A stretch of DNA of 64,000 nt from SB11 sp943370295 (GCA_943370295.1 CALRQL020000007.1:62001-126000); one strand, 5' to 3'; positions 16,263 through 25,377 are shown, numbered from the stretch's first letter. Made by a program: numbers and translations. The notes: generated by a model from the sequence alone, not told the origin.

Positions 16263-19200
16263 ATGCGTTATTTATTTTTAGCACTCACACTGTTCTTAAC
16301 CGGTTTGTGCCTTGGCTTAAGGGCCCAAAACATCACTAACGACACTGCCAACTACCCTTATTGGGTGGAAATGATGCAACGTCCCGGTGTAAATTTTGCC
16401 GCTACCCAACGTGCGTTTAATTTATACTGGCAACATCGGAAAGTAACCAAAGGCAGCGGCTGGAAACCTTTTAAACGCTGGGAGTATTATTGGCAATACC
16501 GATTGGACAGCAACGGAAATATTCCTGCTGCAAACGATGTGTGGAATAGCTTTTACGGACTAAAAGAAGAGATTAATACCAATCCTTTTGAGCAAAAAGG
16601 CGAAAGCGATATACAATACAAAGGCAACGAGGGCAACTGGAAACCCCTTGGCCCTATTTTACTACCCAACAACGTAAGCGGACAACCGAACGGGTTGGGC
16701 AGGGTAAATGCCATTGCTTTTCACCCTACTGACAGCAACATTATTTACGCAGGTGCACCTGCCGGAGGCTTTTGGATTACCAGAAACTACGGGCAAACAT
16801 GGCGTACTACAACCGATAGTTTACCCTCGTTGGGGGTATCGGCCATTGCGGTAAACCCCTCAAATCCAAATACCATTTACATTGGTACAGGCGATAGAGA
16901 CGGCGGAGACTCTTATGGATACGGTGTATTGAAAAGCAACGACGGCGGCGAAAGCTGGTTTCTTGCCAATACAGGTATGGGAAGTCGTACGGTGGGTAAA
17001 CTACTGATTCACCCAAGCTCGCCCAATACGTTGATAGCTGCCACCAATAACGGGATGTATAAAACCACTAACGGGGGTAATACGTGGACTAAAACCTCAG
17101 TAACGGCAAATTTTAAAGATGCCGCCTTTAAACCCGGTGATTACACAATAGTGTATGCTACCGAAGCAGGAAACTTTTACCGCTCTGCCGATGGGGGCGA
17201 TTCGTGGACAAAAATTACCAGCGGGCTGCCAACAGGGCATCGCGGGGTAATCGGTGTAAGTGATAACGACCCGAGTTACGTGTACTTTTTATTGACAGAA
17301 AACAGTGTATTTAAAGGATTATACCGTTCTACCAATAGCGGGGTAAATTTCAGTACCCGTTCTACTACACCTAATATTATGGGCTATGCTGCCGATGGCA
17401 GCGGAACTACAGGGCAGGGATGGTATGACCTGTGCATTGCTGTTGAACCTAACAACAAAGACATTGTGTATGCGGGGGGTGTGAATGTATTTAAATCAAC
17501 CGATGGAGGTGCAAACTGGACCATTAACGCCCATTGGACGGGCAGCGGCGGTGGTGATGATGTTCATGCCGACCAACACGTGTTTGAATATTCTCCTGTA
17601 AACGGTCGCTTGTATGTAGGCAACGACGGCGGTTTGTATTACAATCGCAACGGAGCTAAAGACTGGCGCGACATCTCAAGCGGGATGGCGATAGCCCAAA
17701 TATACCGCCACGGTCAAAGCACCCAAAGCCGCAAAAAATATATTCATGGGTATCAGGATAACGGAACCGCTTATTTTGACGGCCAATGGCACACTATACG
17801 CGGCGGTGACGGTATGGATTGCGTAGTGGATTATTCTGACGAGGATATTATGATAGGCTCGTTGTATTACGGTGATTTTGTGCGTTATAATGACGGAAAA
17901 TCAGAAGGCACATTTGCCGCCAAAGATAAACTGGGAATTACCGAAGAGGGTGGATGGGTAACCCCACTGATACAGCACAACACAACCCCTGCTACCTTTT
18001 TTGCAGGGTACAAAAACGTGTGGCGCACCACCAACGGTAAGGACGATGTGGCCAATATTACATGGACTAAAATTTCGGACAACCTTGCAGGCAGTAATAC
18101 TGAAAACATCACCGCACTTGAGCAACACAGCACCAATCCCGATATTTTGTATATGTCGCGCAGCGATAATAAATTTTTCAGGTGTGATAACCCCAATGCT
18201 ACTACCCCAACTTGGACAAACCTAACCTCAAAATTACCGGTGGGCGGACTCACTCCCCGCTGTATTGAAACCGGAAAATACAGCAATAACAGGGTGTACA
18301 TAGGGATGGGTAAAGTAATTTACCGCTCAGATAATAAAGGCGATACATGGACAGATGTTACGGGTAATATTCCCAATCTTACCATCAACACTATTGTGGT
18401 AGATACCTCAAAAAATCAGGAAGAAGTGTATGTAGGTACCGATGCAGGGGTTTACTACCGAAACTTTACCACGATGGCTAACTGGTTGTACTTTTTTAAA
18501 GGGTTACCCCTATCAACCAACGTAACCGAACTTGAGATATACTACAACATTCCCAACCCAACCAACGCAAAACTACGTGCATCTACCTACGGACGCGGGA
18601 TGTGGGAAACCGATTTGTATACCGACGGTACTAAAAAACCGGTGGCCGATTTTAGTATCAACCGCACGGAAATGTGCGTGAACTCAGTAGTTACTTTAGA
18701 AGACAACACAGGCTATATACCCACCAAATTGAAGTGGCAATTTTCGCCTGCCAACGTAACTTATCTAAACGGTACTACCGATACTTCTGAAAACATCACA
18801 GTACGCCTAAATGTAAGCGGCAATGTATCAGTAACATTAATTGCCCAAAATGCAAACGGCAGCGATACCGCTATCCGTCAAAATTATATCTATGTGTACG
18901 ATACGGCCAAGCGCACCTGCATTACTACTACCACAGGGGCAGGCGGGTTTGGTATAGGTGTACACGGAGTGAAACTTGCCAATGTTGACAATAGCAGCAA
19001 CGGGTTTGACCAAAACGGCAGTTATGAAGACTACACCTGCCAGCAAATTATCCAGCTGAAGCACGATAGTACTTATACGTTGAATGTTACTACAGGTTCG
19101 TACAACGACGAGTCGGTGAAAGTATTTATAGATTATAACAACGACGGAGACTTTAAAGATTTTGGCGAGCAAATATTTGCAGGCCCTTCGCAGCGCACCA

Positions 19201-20867
19201 ATCACAGCACTTCATTTAAAACTCCCAAAACAGCCGTAGCTAATAAACTGTTGCGTATGCGGGTTATATCTGATTACGGTACTATAGGCTCACCCGATTG
19301 CCCCACGTTGGGCTACGGCCAATCCGAAGATTACAACGTGTATTTTGATGCACCCACAGCAAGCCTGACTGTAGCTAACGACACCCTTTGCTTTGTCGAT
19401 ACGGTGGTGTTTACAACATCATCCACCGGAAAAATAAATACCCTTGTGTGGGATTTCGGGGCGGGGGCTACCCCCCAAACCGCCAGCGGAAACGGCACTT
19501 TTAAAGTAGTGTATAGCAATGCAGGGTTTAAAAAAGTTACCGCCGCTATTAATGGCAGCACTGCCTACCAAAAAGATTCGCTGGTATGGATTGCAGCCAA
19601 ACCCGTAGCAGGTTTTGTGGTTCGAGATACGCTCTCGTGTTCGGTGAGCCGGGCGTTTAACTTCACCAACAACTCAATTGGTGCAAGTCCGCTAACCTAC
19701 ACGTGGAAGTTTGGTGATAATACTACCGCTACGACAACGCATCCCTATAAAACATACGCTACTGCAGGAAATTATACAGTGTGGCTGATTGCCAAAACTG
19801 CTTTGGGTTGTACGGACTCCGCTTCAAAAGTGGTTAATCCTTCCAACAGTTCATTAAACACTGCATTTACCATTGATACACCTTCGCTGTGCTTAAAGGG
19901 TAATGCGTTTACAGTTACCAATACTTCATCGTCTTCATCGGGTACATTGGTTACGTATGAGTTGAATTGGGGCGACGGTGCCACAACCGCACCGACCGGA
20001 AGCGTGCAGCACAGCTACAAAAATGCGGGCACTTATGTGGTGAAACTAAAAGCCGCAAGCACAGCAGGATGCTCAGATAGTGTGCTAAAATCAGTTCAAG
20101 TGCATCCGCAACCTGTGGCCGATTTTATCAGTAATCCTTTTATCGGATGTGCCCCCTTGCAAACACAGCTTATTAACAGCAGTTGGGTTTCGGGCGGTAC
20201 ATTAAGCTATTTATGGGAGTTAGGCCAAGGCGATACATCAACCAAAGCACAACCTTCAAAAACCTTTACAGTGGGCGGGCGTTATGCTATAAAACTAACA
20301 GCTACTACCAACAAAGGCTGCAAGCACGATACTATCAAAACTACTTTAGTATTTGATAAACCTACGGCCACGTTTAGCAAAACCTATTTGGCAAATAAAA
20401 AGGTAACCTTTACCCCAAGTATATCGGGCTATCCTACTTACCGTTGGAATTTTGGAGATAACACCGGAACCCAAACAGGATTTTCGCCTACGCACCAATA
20501 TGCAAACGGAGGAACATACACTGTATTGTTAGAGGTAGAAGACAACCAAGGATGCCGAAACACTAACTCTGATACGGTGAATATTATAGGGGTGGGTATC
20601 AATCTGCTCCAAAACATAAAAGGGGTACAAGTACTGCCCAACCCGTTTAGCAATAGTATTGACGTATCGTTTGTATTGAGCTCAAAGCAAGTGGTTAGTG
20701 TATATATAATCGATGTATTGGGACGTAAAGTGTTGGATATTTACAACGAAAAAATGCTGATAGATACATTTACCGCTACCGCAAACACTGAGCAATTGCC
20801 ACAAGGATTTTATCAGGTGGTGATTGAAGCCGGAGCCGAAAAGTATGCGGTGAAGGTGGTTAAATAA
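16263..20867 (+). CDS. Giant T9SS-exported protein: sortilin/BNR-like propeller, GEVED and PKD domains
   Basis: The 1534-residue product has a signal peptide (MRYLFLALTLFLTGLCLGLRAQ). Residues about 100-780 hold many Asp-box/BNR repeats of the VPS10-sortilin type, e.g. GGFWITRNYGQTWR, YKTTNGGNTWTKTS, FYRSADGGDSWTKI, VFKSTDGGANWT and IYRSDNKGDTWTDV. Then come a PKD-like domain (about 790-880), a GEVED domain (about 900-1027: IDYNNDGDFKDFGEQIF, YGQSEDYNVYF), about five PKD repeats (1029-1440; e.g. LTYTWKFGDNTTATT) and a type A sorting domain (QVLPNPFSNSIDVSF to the end). It is a surface or released protein; such proteins often bind glycans or proteins. Propeller fold is known for the family; the substrate is not visible. 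Confidence 0.9.
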   Translation: MRYLFLALTLFLTGLCLGLRAQNITNDTANYPYWVEMMQRPGVNFAATQRAFNLYWQHRKVTKGSGWKPFKRWEYYWQYRLDSNGNIPAANDVWNSFYGLKEEINTNPFEQKGESDIQYKGNEGNWKPLGPILLPNNVSGQPNGLGRVNAIAFHPTDSNIIYAGAPAGGFWITRNYGQTWRTTTDSLPSLGVSAIAVNPSNPNTIYIGTGDRDGGDSYGYGVLKSNDGGESWFLANTGMGSRTVGKLLIHPSSPNTLIAATNNGMYKTTNGGNTWTKTSVTANFKDAAFKPGDYTIVYATEAGNFYRSADGGDSWTKITSGLPTGHRGVIGVSDNDPSYVYFLLTENSVFKGLYRSTNSGVNFSTRSTTPNIMGYAADGSGTTGQGWYDLCIAVEPNNKDIVYAGGVNVFKSTDGGANWTINAHWTGSGGGDDVHADQHVFEYSPVNGRLYVGNDGGLYYNRNGAKDWRDISSGMAIAQIYRHGQSTQSRKKYIHGYQDNGTAYFDGQWHTIRGGDGMDCVVDYSDEDIMIGSLYYGDFVRYNDGKSEGTFAAKDKLGITEEGGWVTPLIQHNTTPATFFAGYKNVWRTTNGKDDVANITWTKISDNLAGSNTENITALEQHSTNPDILYMSRSDNKFFRCDNPNATTPTWTNLTSKLPVGGLTPRCIETGKYSNNRVYIGMGKVIYRSDNKGDTWTDVTGNIPNLTINTIVVDTSKNQEEVYVGTDAGVYYRNFTTMANWLYFFKGLPLSTNVTELEIYYNIPNPTNAKLRASTYGRGMWETDLYTDGTKKPVADFSINRTEMCVNSVVTLEDNTGYIPTKLKWQFSPANVTYLNGTTDTSENITVRLNVSGNVSVTLIAQNANGSDTAIRQNYIYVYDTAKRTCITTTTGAGGFGIGVHGVKLANVDNSSNGFDQNGSYEDYTCQQIIQLKHDSTYTLNVTTGSYNDESVKVFIDYNNDGDFKDFGEQIFAGPSQRTNHSTSFKTPKTAVANKLLRMRVISDYGTIGSPDCPTLGYGQSEDYNVYFDAPTASLTVANDTLCFVDTVVFTTSSTGKINTLVWDFGAGATPQTASGNGTFKVVYSNAGFKKVTAAINGSTAYQKDSLVWIAAKPVAGFVVRDTLSCSVSRAFNFTNNSIGASPLTYTWKFGDNTTATTTHPYKTYATAGNYTVWLIAKTALGCTDSASKVVNPSNSSLNTAFTIDTPSLCLKGNAFTVTNTSSSSSGTLVTYELNWGDGATTAPTGSVQHSYKNAGTYVVKLKAASTAGCSDSVLKSVQVHPQPVADFISNPFIGCAPLQTQLINSSWVSGGTLSYLWELGQGDTSTKAQPSKTFTVGGRYAIKLTATTNKGCKHDTIKTTLVFDKPTATFSKTYLANKKVTFTPSISGYPTYRWNFGDNTGTQTGFSPTHQYANGGTYTVLLEVEDNQGCRNTNSDTVNIIGVGINLLQNIKGVQVLPNPFSNSIDVSFVLSSKQVVSVYIIDVLGRKVLDIYNEKMLIDTFTATANTEQLPQGFYQVVIEAGAEKYAVKVVK

Positions 20868-20883
20868 AAAGCTATCGTTAAGC

Positions 20884-20922
20884 AAAACGGGGGTTCGGGT
20901 TTTAAACCCGAACCCCCGTTTT
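20884..20922. terminator. Strong GC-rich palindromic terminator
   Basis: Nineteen-base arms (20884-20902 and 20904-20922) pair perfectly; the core reads GGGTTTTAAACCC and the 3' side ends TTTTATTTT. It ends the 1534-residue protein's transcript and, being symmetrical, may act in both directions. Confidence 0.9.
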
Positions 20923-21070
20923 ATTTTAAAGCAACGAGTTTGATACCCGTTTGTACAGGCGTATACAGGATGCTAATTTTCTTTGTAATAAAGTATAGAA
21001 TTTCGGCTGCTTGAGGATGAAAGAAACTATTCTTCAAGCTAATGGAGAATAAAAGTGTAGTAGCAATAAA

Positions 21071-21098
21071 CAAAAAAACCGCAGGGATGGCCTGCGGT
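21071..21098 (-). terminator. Rho-independent terminator for the 47-residue protein gene
   Basis: On the minus strand ACCGCAGG / CCTGCGGT (21098-21091, 21085-21078) with a five-base loop is followed by TTTTTTTG. It lies 128 bases after the stop codon at 21227, leaving a long 3' untranslated stretch with further small hairpins. Confidence 0.8.
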
Positions 21099-21226
21099 AA
21101 TTTCATTTTATCTATACAGGTAAAATGAAAGAAAGTATTGCTCTACTGTTTAAACAGCAAAAATTACGCCACACCGCCGTTTAATTAGCGGAAAAAGCCG
21201 TATTTTACTGATATTCAGTAAAAATA

Positions 21227-21370
21227 TTATTCTTCGATGATGATACCCGATTGCTCTTTGTTTGGAGAAGCAATGGTGGTTAATTTGGTTTGCAGCTTAC
21301 GGTTTTGTTTCTTAAGCACTGAAACCACTTTATTTTTTCTTTCTTTTCTTTTTAAACGTGTAACTGCCAT
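21227..21370 (-). CDS. Small basic protein, 47 residues
   Basis: ATG at 21370 opens a 47-residue frame beginning MAVTRLKRKERKNKVVSVLK and ending GIIIEE. The first 30 residues contain about 12 Lys or Arg and no acidic run, as in small RNA- or ribosome-binding proteins; the C-terminal five residues are hydrophobic-acidic. A full -7 box (TACCTTTG at 21394-21401) precedes it and a terminator follows, so it is an independent transcription unit. I recall similar short proteins starting MAVTRLKRK in other Bacteroidota genomes, but cannot name a family or function. Confidence 0.78.
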   Translation of the reverse strand: MAVTRLKRKERKNKVVSVLKKQNRKLQTKLTTIASPNKEQSGIIIEE

Positions 21371-21393
21371 GGCGTAAAAATTTTAAAGGACGG

Positions 21394-21425
21394 CAAAGGT
21401 AAAAAATAAAACCTGATTTTTTCAA
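21394..21425 (-). promoter_or_regulatory. Promoter of the 47-residue basic protein
   Basis: Minus strand TACCTTTG at 21401-21394, with TTG at 21425-21423 upstream after a 21-base spacer. The start codon follows 23 bases downstream. Confidence 0.6.
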
Positions 21426-21524
21426 TCAAATTTTACTTTGGTTTAATCGTTTTCATTTAATAGCTGCTGTAATTATCCTTTACGGCGGCAACAAAAATTG
21501 TTTTCGGGTAAATAGTATTACGGT

Positions 21525-22316
21525 TTATAAGCTGGCCGTGCGCCCGCCGTCAACCACCACATTGGTACCGTTGATGTAGGCTGCCATTGGCGAAGCAAGA
21601 AACGTAGCTGCATAGCCTATTTCTTTTGGGTCGGCAAAACGTCCCGCCGGAATTTCGTGCAGCATTTCACCTTCAACCGTGCCTTTGTCTTTATTTGTTT
21701 TCTCTGATTTATTTTCAATAATGGCACTCAAACGCTCAGTGCTGGTGGCACCGGGCAAAATGTTATTTACGGTAATACCAAACGGAGCCAATTCGCCTGC
21801 AAGGGTTTTTGCCCAGTTGCCTACCGCGCCGCGTATGGTGTTTGATACGCCCAAACCGGGTATAGGTTGCTTTACCGAGGTAGAAATAATATTGATTATT
21901 CGGCCGTAGCCTTCGCGTTTCATCCCATCAGCTACGGTTTGCACCAATATGTGGTTGCACACCAAATGGGCTTGGAAGGCAGCCAAAAATTGCTCAACGC
22001 CGGAATCAATTGCCTTTCCGGCCGGTGGGCCTCCGGTGTTGTTTACCAAAATATGTACGGGGCTGGTTTTTTGCAGGTAATTATCCAGCTTCACTTTCAA
22101 AATATTGGGGTTGGCAAAATCAGCCACAATCGATTCGTGGGGTTGCCCGTAAGGAGTTGGCAAAGCGGCTTTAACAGCGGCCAGCTTTTCAGGGTTGCGG
22201 GCTATTAATATCACAGTGGCTCCGGCCTCAGCCATCAGCATAGCGGTGGCTTTGCCAATGCCCTGTGTGCTGCCGCAAACAACGGCACGTTTGTTTCTTA
22301 AATCTATCTGTAACAT
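21525..22316 (-). CDS. Atypical short-chain dehydrogenase/reductase
   Basis: The start is taken at ATG 22316 (MLQIDLRNKRAVVCGSTQ, 263 residues); the longer frame would need a TTG that overlaps the -7 box at 22332-22339. The Rossmann fold is clear: VVCGSTQGIGKATAMLMAEAG (glycine motif), VNNTGGPPAG in place of NNAG, and GITVNNILPGATSTERL. The catalytic YxxxK is absent: the aligned stretch reads GVSNTIRGAVGNWAKTLA. This pattern fits the beta-ketoacyl-ACP-reductase-like SDR subgroup that lacks the classical tetrad. The reaction is unknown. The C-terminus VVDGGRTASL is typical of SDRs. Single gene. Confidence 0.85.
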   Translation of the reverse strand: MLQIDLRNKRAVVCGSTQGIGKATAMLMAEAGATVILIARNPEKLAAVKAALPTPYGQPHESIVADFANPNILKVKLDNYLQKTSPVHILVNNTGGPPAGKAIDSGVEQFLAAFQAHLVCNHILVQTVADGMKREGYGRIINIISTSVKQPIPGLGVSNTIRGAVGNWAKTLAGELAPFGITVNNILPGATSTERLSAIIENKSEKTNKDKGTVEGEMLHEIPAGRFADPKEIGYAATFLASPMAAYINGTNVVVDGGRTASL

Positions 22317-22331
22317 ACTAAATGCAGCCTG

Positions 22332-22339
22332 CAAACCTA
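22332..22339 (-). promoter_or_regulatory. -7 promoter box of the SDR gene
   Basis: Minus strand TAGGTTTG, 15 bases before the ATG at 22316, a full TAnnTTTG match. Confidence 0.5.
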
Positions 22340-22386
22340 ATGCTATTTTAGCCTTTGGGGGTAATTTTTTAATGAAATCTAAGCCC

Positions 22387-22394
22387 TAACTTTG
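22387..22394 (+). promoter_or_regulatory. -7 promoter box of the gene at 22424
   Basis: TAACTTTG matches TAnnTTTG; the ATG follows 29 bases later. Confidence 0.5.
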
Positions 22395-22423
22395 TAATAA
22401 AATTTAAGAAGTAAGGACAACTG

Positions 22424-22990
22424 ATGCACACACTGGAGCCATTTTTTTTATGGCGCGAATTGTACAGGGCTGAGGACGATAACCGCTCTCCGTTTTATGA
22501 ACGCGAGTACAGCGAGTTTGAGTTTACCCACCAGATATACAACCACCTGATACACCCGCAATGGGACGAGTTTGGCTCGCCCACGTTATACATTAAAATT
22601 ATTTACGCGGATTACGAAACCGGTTTTGCCGTTATTGAAATGATTGGCGAGTGGAACGACGCCATTAATAACGACATTATGTTTTTGAAACGCGAAGTGC
22701 TGGAGCTGCTGATGCAGGAAGGCATTGACAAGTTTATTATGATTGGCGAAAACGTGCTGAACTTTCACTCAAGCGACGACTCGTATTACGAGGAATGGTT
22801 TAGTGATGTAGAAAACGGCTGGGTGGCTTTTATCAATTTCCGCGAGCACGTGCTTGATGAATTTAAATCGGCCAACATTGATTATTACGTGAATTTTGGC
22901 GGTGAAATGGACGACATGAACTGGCGTAAGTTTTCGCCTTACCAGCTGTACGATTCGGTAGATACCATGTTGAAACACCGCTTGGCGTAA
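22424..22990 (+). CDS. Conserved-looking soluble protein, function unknown
   Basis: The 188-residue product has no signal peptide or membrane segment and is strongly acidic and aromatic (WRELYRAEDDNRSPFYERE, HSSDDSYYEEWFSDVENGW, YYVNFGGEMDDMNWRKFSPY). It opens MHTLEPFFLWRELYRAEDD. I cannot assign a family; no catalytic motif stands out. It has its own -7 box and is divergent from the SDR gene. Codon use and composition look like its neighbours, so it is probably a genuine core gene. Confidence 0.8.
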   Translation: MHTLEPFFLWRELYRAEDDNRSPFYEREYSEFEFTHQIYNHLIHPQWDEFGSPTLYIKIIYADYETGFAVIEMIGEWNDAINNDIMFLKREVLELLMQEGIDKFIMIGENVLNFHSSDDSYYEEWFSDVENGWVAFINFREHVLDEFKSANIDYYVNFGGEMDDMNWRKFSPYQLYDSVDTMLKHRLA

Positions 22991-23100
22991 GCTTTCGTCC
23001 GATTTTTGGGCTTCCCCGTCGTTTCAACTGTTTTCTTTTTCCTTGTATAATTCTTTGGCTTAAAAAATCGGGCTACCTTCGTTGCATAAACAATTATCAA

Positions 23101-24042
23101 ATGAAATTTAATCGCTTAACTGTTTCAGTAGTAGCTGCTATTGCAGCCGTAGCTATCGTTTTATCAGGCTGTAAATCAGAGCAAAAAGCCATGTTGTCGT
23201 TTGCTCCCAAAAAAGGGAAAAAGTATGAGTATGTGATGAATACCGTACAAGATGTTGAAATGGAGCAGATGGGGCAAAAAATCAACAGTAAAACCAATAT
23301 CGGGTTTACCTATTTGATGGCAGTAGGGGAGAAGGACAAGGATAATAATACTACTGTGGTTACCACCTTCAAAAGGATTGCATTTACAAGCGAGAGTCCG
23401 ATGGGTAAGATGGCATACGACTCGGATAATATTGATACAAATAACAACCCAATGATGGGGATAATGGCAAAAGCATTTAGTTCTTTGGTGAACAAAAGCA
23501 TCACGCTGATGGTGAACGATAAAGGCGAGGTCGTGGCCCTTAGCGGTATGGAGGCAATTTTTGCCGATATGATTAAGAGTATGGGACTTGATTCACTTCC
23601 CGAAGCCGACCAAATACTTGCGCAATTAAAGCCGCAGTTTTCTGACGACCAGTTTAAGAAAACGTTTGACGAAATGTTAAGGATATTGCCCGGTAAATCA
23701 ATAAACATAGGCGAAAGCTGGGACATTGAAACTGAAAAGAACCTTATGAATATGGGTATTAAAACCAAAAGCACTTATACCCTTAAAGAGATGAACGGGA
23801 AAAATGCAGTGGTTACTCTTTCTTCTGCGTTTGATGTAGTAAAATCGGGTGCTGAATTGCAAGGCGGTGAAATGAAAATGAACGGTACACAAACCGGTAC
23901 TATCACCGTTGATACCGAAACCGGTTTTCCTTTACAAAGCAATATTACTCAAGATATTAACACCACTACCAATGCAATGGGTATGGAAATACCAATGAAA
24001 ATGAAGGGGGTAATTACTATTACCTCAAAAGAGATTAAATAA
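23101..24042 (+). CDS. DUF6263-like lipoprotein
   Basis: The 313-residue product has a lipoprotein signal peptide with lipobox VLSGC at residue 23, so it is a lipid-anchored envelope protein. The body reads as the DUF6263 type: LSFAPKKGKKYEYVMNTVQD at the start, a middle segment KSITLMVNDKGEVVALSG, FDEMLRILPGKSINIGESWD, and a C-terminal strand GTITVDTETGFPLQSNITQD. The family's role is unknown. A TACCTTCG box (one mismatch to the -7 consensus) lies about 20 bases upstream. It ends at a strong terminator. Confidence 0.82.
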   Translation: MKFNRLTVSVVAAIAAVAIVLSGCKSEQKAMLSFAPKKGKKYEYVMNTVQDVEMEQMGQKINSKTNIGFTYLMAVGEKDKDNNTTVVTTFKRIAFTSESPMGKMAYDSDNIDTNNNPMMGIMAKAFSSLVNKSITLMVNDKGEVVALSGMEAIFADMIKSMGLDSLPEADQILAQLKPQFSDDQFKKTFDEMLRILPGKSINIGESWDIETEKNLMNMGIKTKSTYTLKEMNGKNAVVTLSSAFDVVKSGAELQGGEMKMNGTQTGTITVDTETGFPLQSNITQDINTTTNAMGMEIPMKMKGVITITSKEIK

Positions 24043-24074
24043 CATCTTTGCAGGGTAAACCTGTTTATACGATT

Positions 24075-24118
24075 ACGAGCCGCAAGGGATTTGAGTTTCC
24101 TTGCGGCTCGTGTTTTTT
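24075..24118 (+). terminator. Rho-independent terminator
   Basis: A 13-base stem ACGAGCCGCAAGG / CCTTGCGGCTCGT (24075-24087, 24099-24111) followed by G and six T's ends the DUF6263 gene. Confidence 0.92.
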
Positions 24119-24160
24119 GAGGATTTGTGCCGAAATCGGTGGGGTTTATGAGTGTTGTTC

Positions 24161-24277
24161 CATTTTGCCTACGGGCATAAAACCCGCCTTTTGTGCAATG
24201 GTTCGTCCCGAATGGTTTTAAACCATTCGGGACGTTGTTTTCAAATGCGACAGGTTTTATACCTGTCGTAGCAAAAT
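24161..24277. repeat. Cluster of three variable-stem palindromic units
   Basis: Unit one (24161-24192) reads CATTTTGCCTACGGGCATAA... with stem CGGG/CCCG. Unit two (24204-24234) is a 15-base stem with core GGTTTTAAACC. Unit three (24243-24277, opposite orientation) has stem CGACAGGT/ACCTGTCG and flanks CATTTTGCTACG...GCATTTG matching those of unit one. The flanks and the TATAAAA/TTTTAAA cores are shared while the stems differ. It lies between the terminator of the DUF6263 gene and the 3' end of the convergent SIMPL gene. Confidence 0.7.
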
Positions 24278-24285
24278 GAAGGGTC

Positions 24286-25323
24286 TTACTTCTTTTTTAT
24301 CGGAGTTTTTTCATCGCAAGGCGGGTTTTTAAGATTAACCAAATCAATTTCGCGGCGGCGTAATTCAAAATCACGGTCTTCTTTCTGGCGTTGCTCAGCC
24401 TCCTCGTCAACTATTTTGTAGTTTACCTGCAAGCTAAAATAAAACTGAACGGCAGGCTCATTGGTGGTGGGGTTTATCACATGGTCAAATTGTCCAAAGG
24501 GTACTTTTTCATAATATACCGTACTCTTTTTATCCGCGTAATTTACCTGCACAATATCTTTTTTATCCGTGCGGGTAAAGTGTGCCGGAGTACCTGATTT
24601 ATAAGCGGTATAGCTGGCATAGCGTTCAGCAGGAGAAACACTGCCGCGGGTTTCGCCCAAATCCAGTTGTTTTAGTTTTATACCCGTTTCGGCATAAGGC
24701 TGCATTTTCATTTTCACTATCTCTATGGCCTTTAACCGTAACTGTTGGTATATCTGCTCCATGTTCTCAATCACATAATCCACCTTCACAAGGTCGTATA
24801 TCTCGGCTTCAGCCGCCGCAACGATAATACCGTTAACCAGGGCGGTATTTTTAACACGTACGTGGATGTTCTTTCTCAATTCATATCCTGTAGCAATTTC
24901 ATTGCCTGTAATGCTGTGCTTTTTTTTAGAAAATTCAATTTCGTATTGGGGTACTAACGAGATGAAATCAATGTGAACGTCCTCTTCGGTAACTCCCAAA
25001 CGACGTAAGCCTTGTTTAAGTTTTCTAAAACGGGTATTTAGCATAGAGTCAGCCATTTCAAACGACTCGTTTACTTGCTCAGCACTCAAAATAATAATGT
25101 AAGCCGAAGGAAGTACGTTTACCATCACATCGGCCTTTAACGAAACCATGTTGCCATAGCTTTGGCCGTGATTGCTTATGTTTAAGTTAACGCCTGTAGG
25201 GTGATTATAGGGGATAAGTTGCGGCGAACTGTTACTGCCGTTGTACAATGAGTTACCCGCGTGTTGGGCTTGGCTTGACAGCGCAAGAATGATAAATGCA
25301 AAAACCGAAATTACTTTTTTCAT
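24286..25323 (-). CDS. SIMPL-domain (DUF541) exported protein
   Basis: The 345-residue product starts with a signal peptide (MKKVISVFAFIILALSSQAQ). The SIMPL domain spans about 60-300: repeated beta-alpha segments such as DVMVNVLPSAYIIILSAEQV, LKQGLRRLGVTEEDVHIDFI, ATGYELRKNIHVRVKNTALV and RLKAIEIVKMKMQPYAETG. SIMPL proteins are periplasmic, of broad unknown function; some protect against oxidative stress. The C-terminal 45 residues are charged (EEAEQRQKEDRDFELRRRE). It is the last gene of a minus-strand group with the ECF sigma and anti-sigma candidate, 54 bases after the latter, and may belong to their regulon. Confidence 0.85.
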   Translation of the reverse strand: MKKVISVFAFIILALSSQAQHAGNSLYNGSNSSPQLIPYNHPTGVNLNISNHGQSYGNMVSLKADVMVNVLPSAYIIILSAEQVNESFEMADSMLNTRFRKLKQGLRRLGVTEEDVHIDFISLVPQYEIEFSKKKHSITGNEIATGYELRKNIHVRVKNTALVNGIIVAAAEAEIYDLVKVDYVIENMEQIYQQLRLKAIEIVKMKMQPYAETGIKLKQLDLGETRGSVSPAERYASYTAYKSGTPAHFTRTDKKDIVQVNYADKKSTVYYEKVPFGQFDHVINPTTNEPAVQFYFSLQVNYKIVDEEAEQRQKEDRDFELRRREIDLVNLKNPPCDEKTPIKKK

Positions 25324-25377
25324 GGTGCTTTGTTTTTATGGCTGTACACCGACAAAGCACTTTGGTTCAATCAGGAA

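Noticed and set aside
20921..21106. A 61-residue frame on the minus strand with a hydrophobic stretch
   Set aside because: It overlaps the terminator at 21071-21098 and the terminator of the large T9SS gene, and has no -7 box. Better explained as sequence between two converging transcripts.
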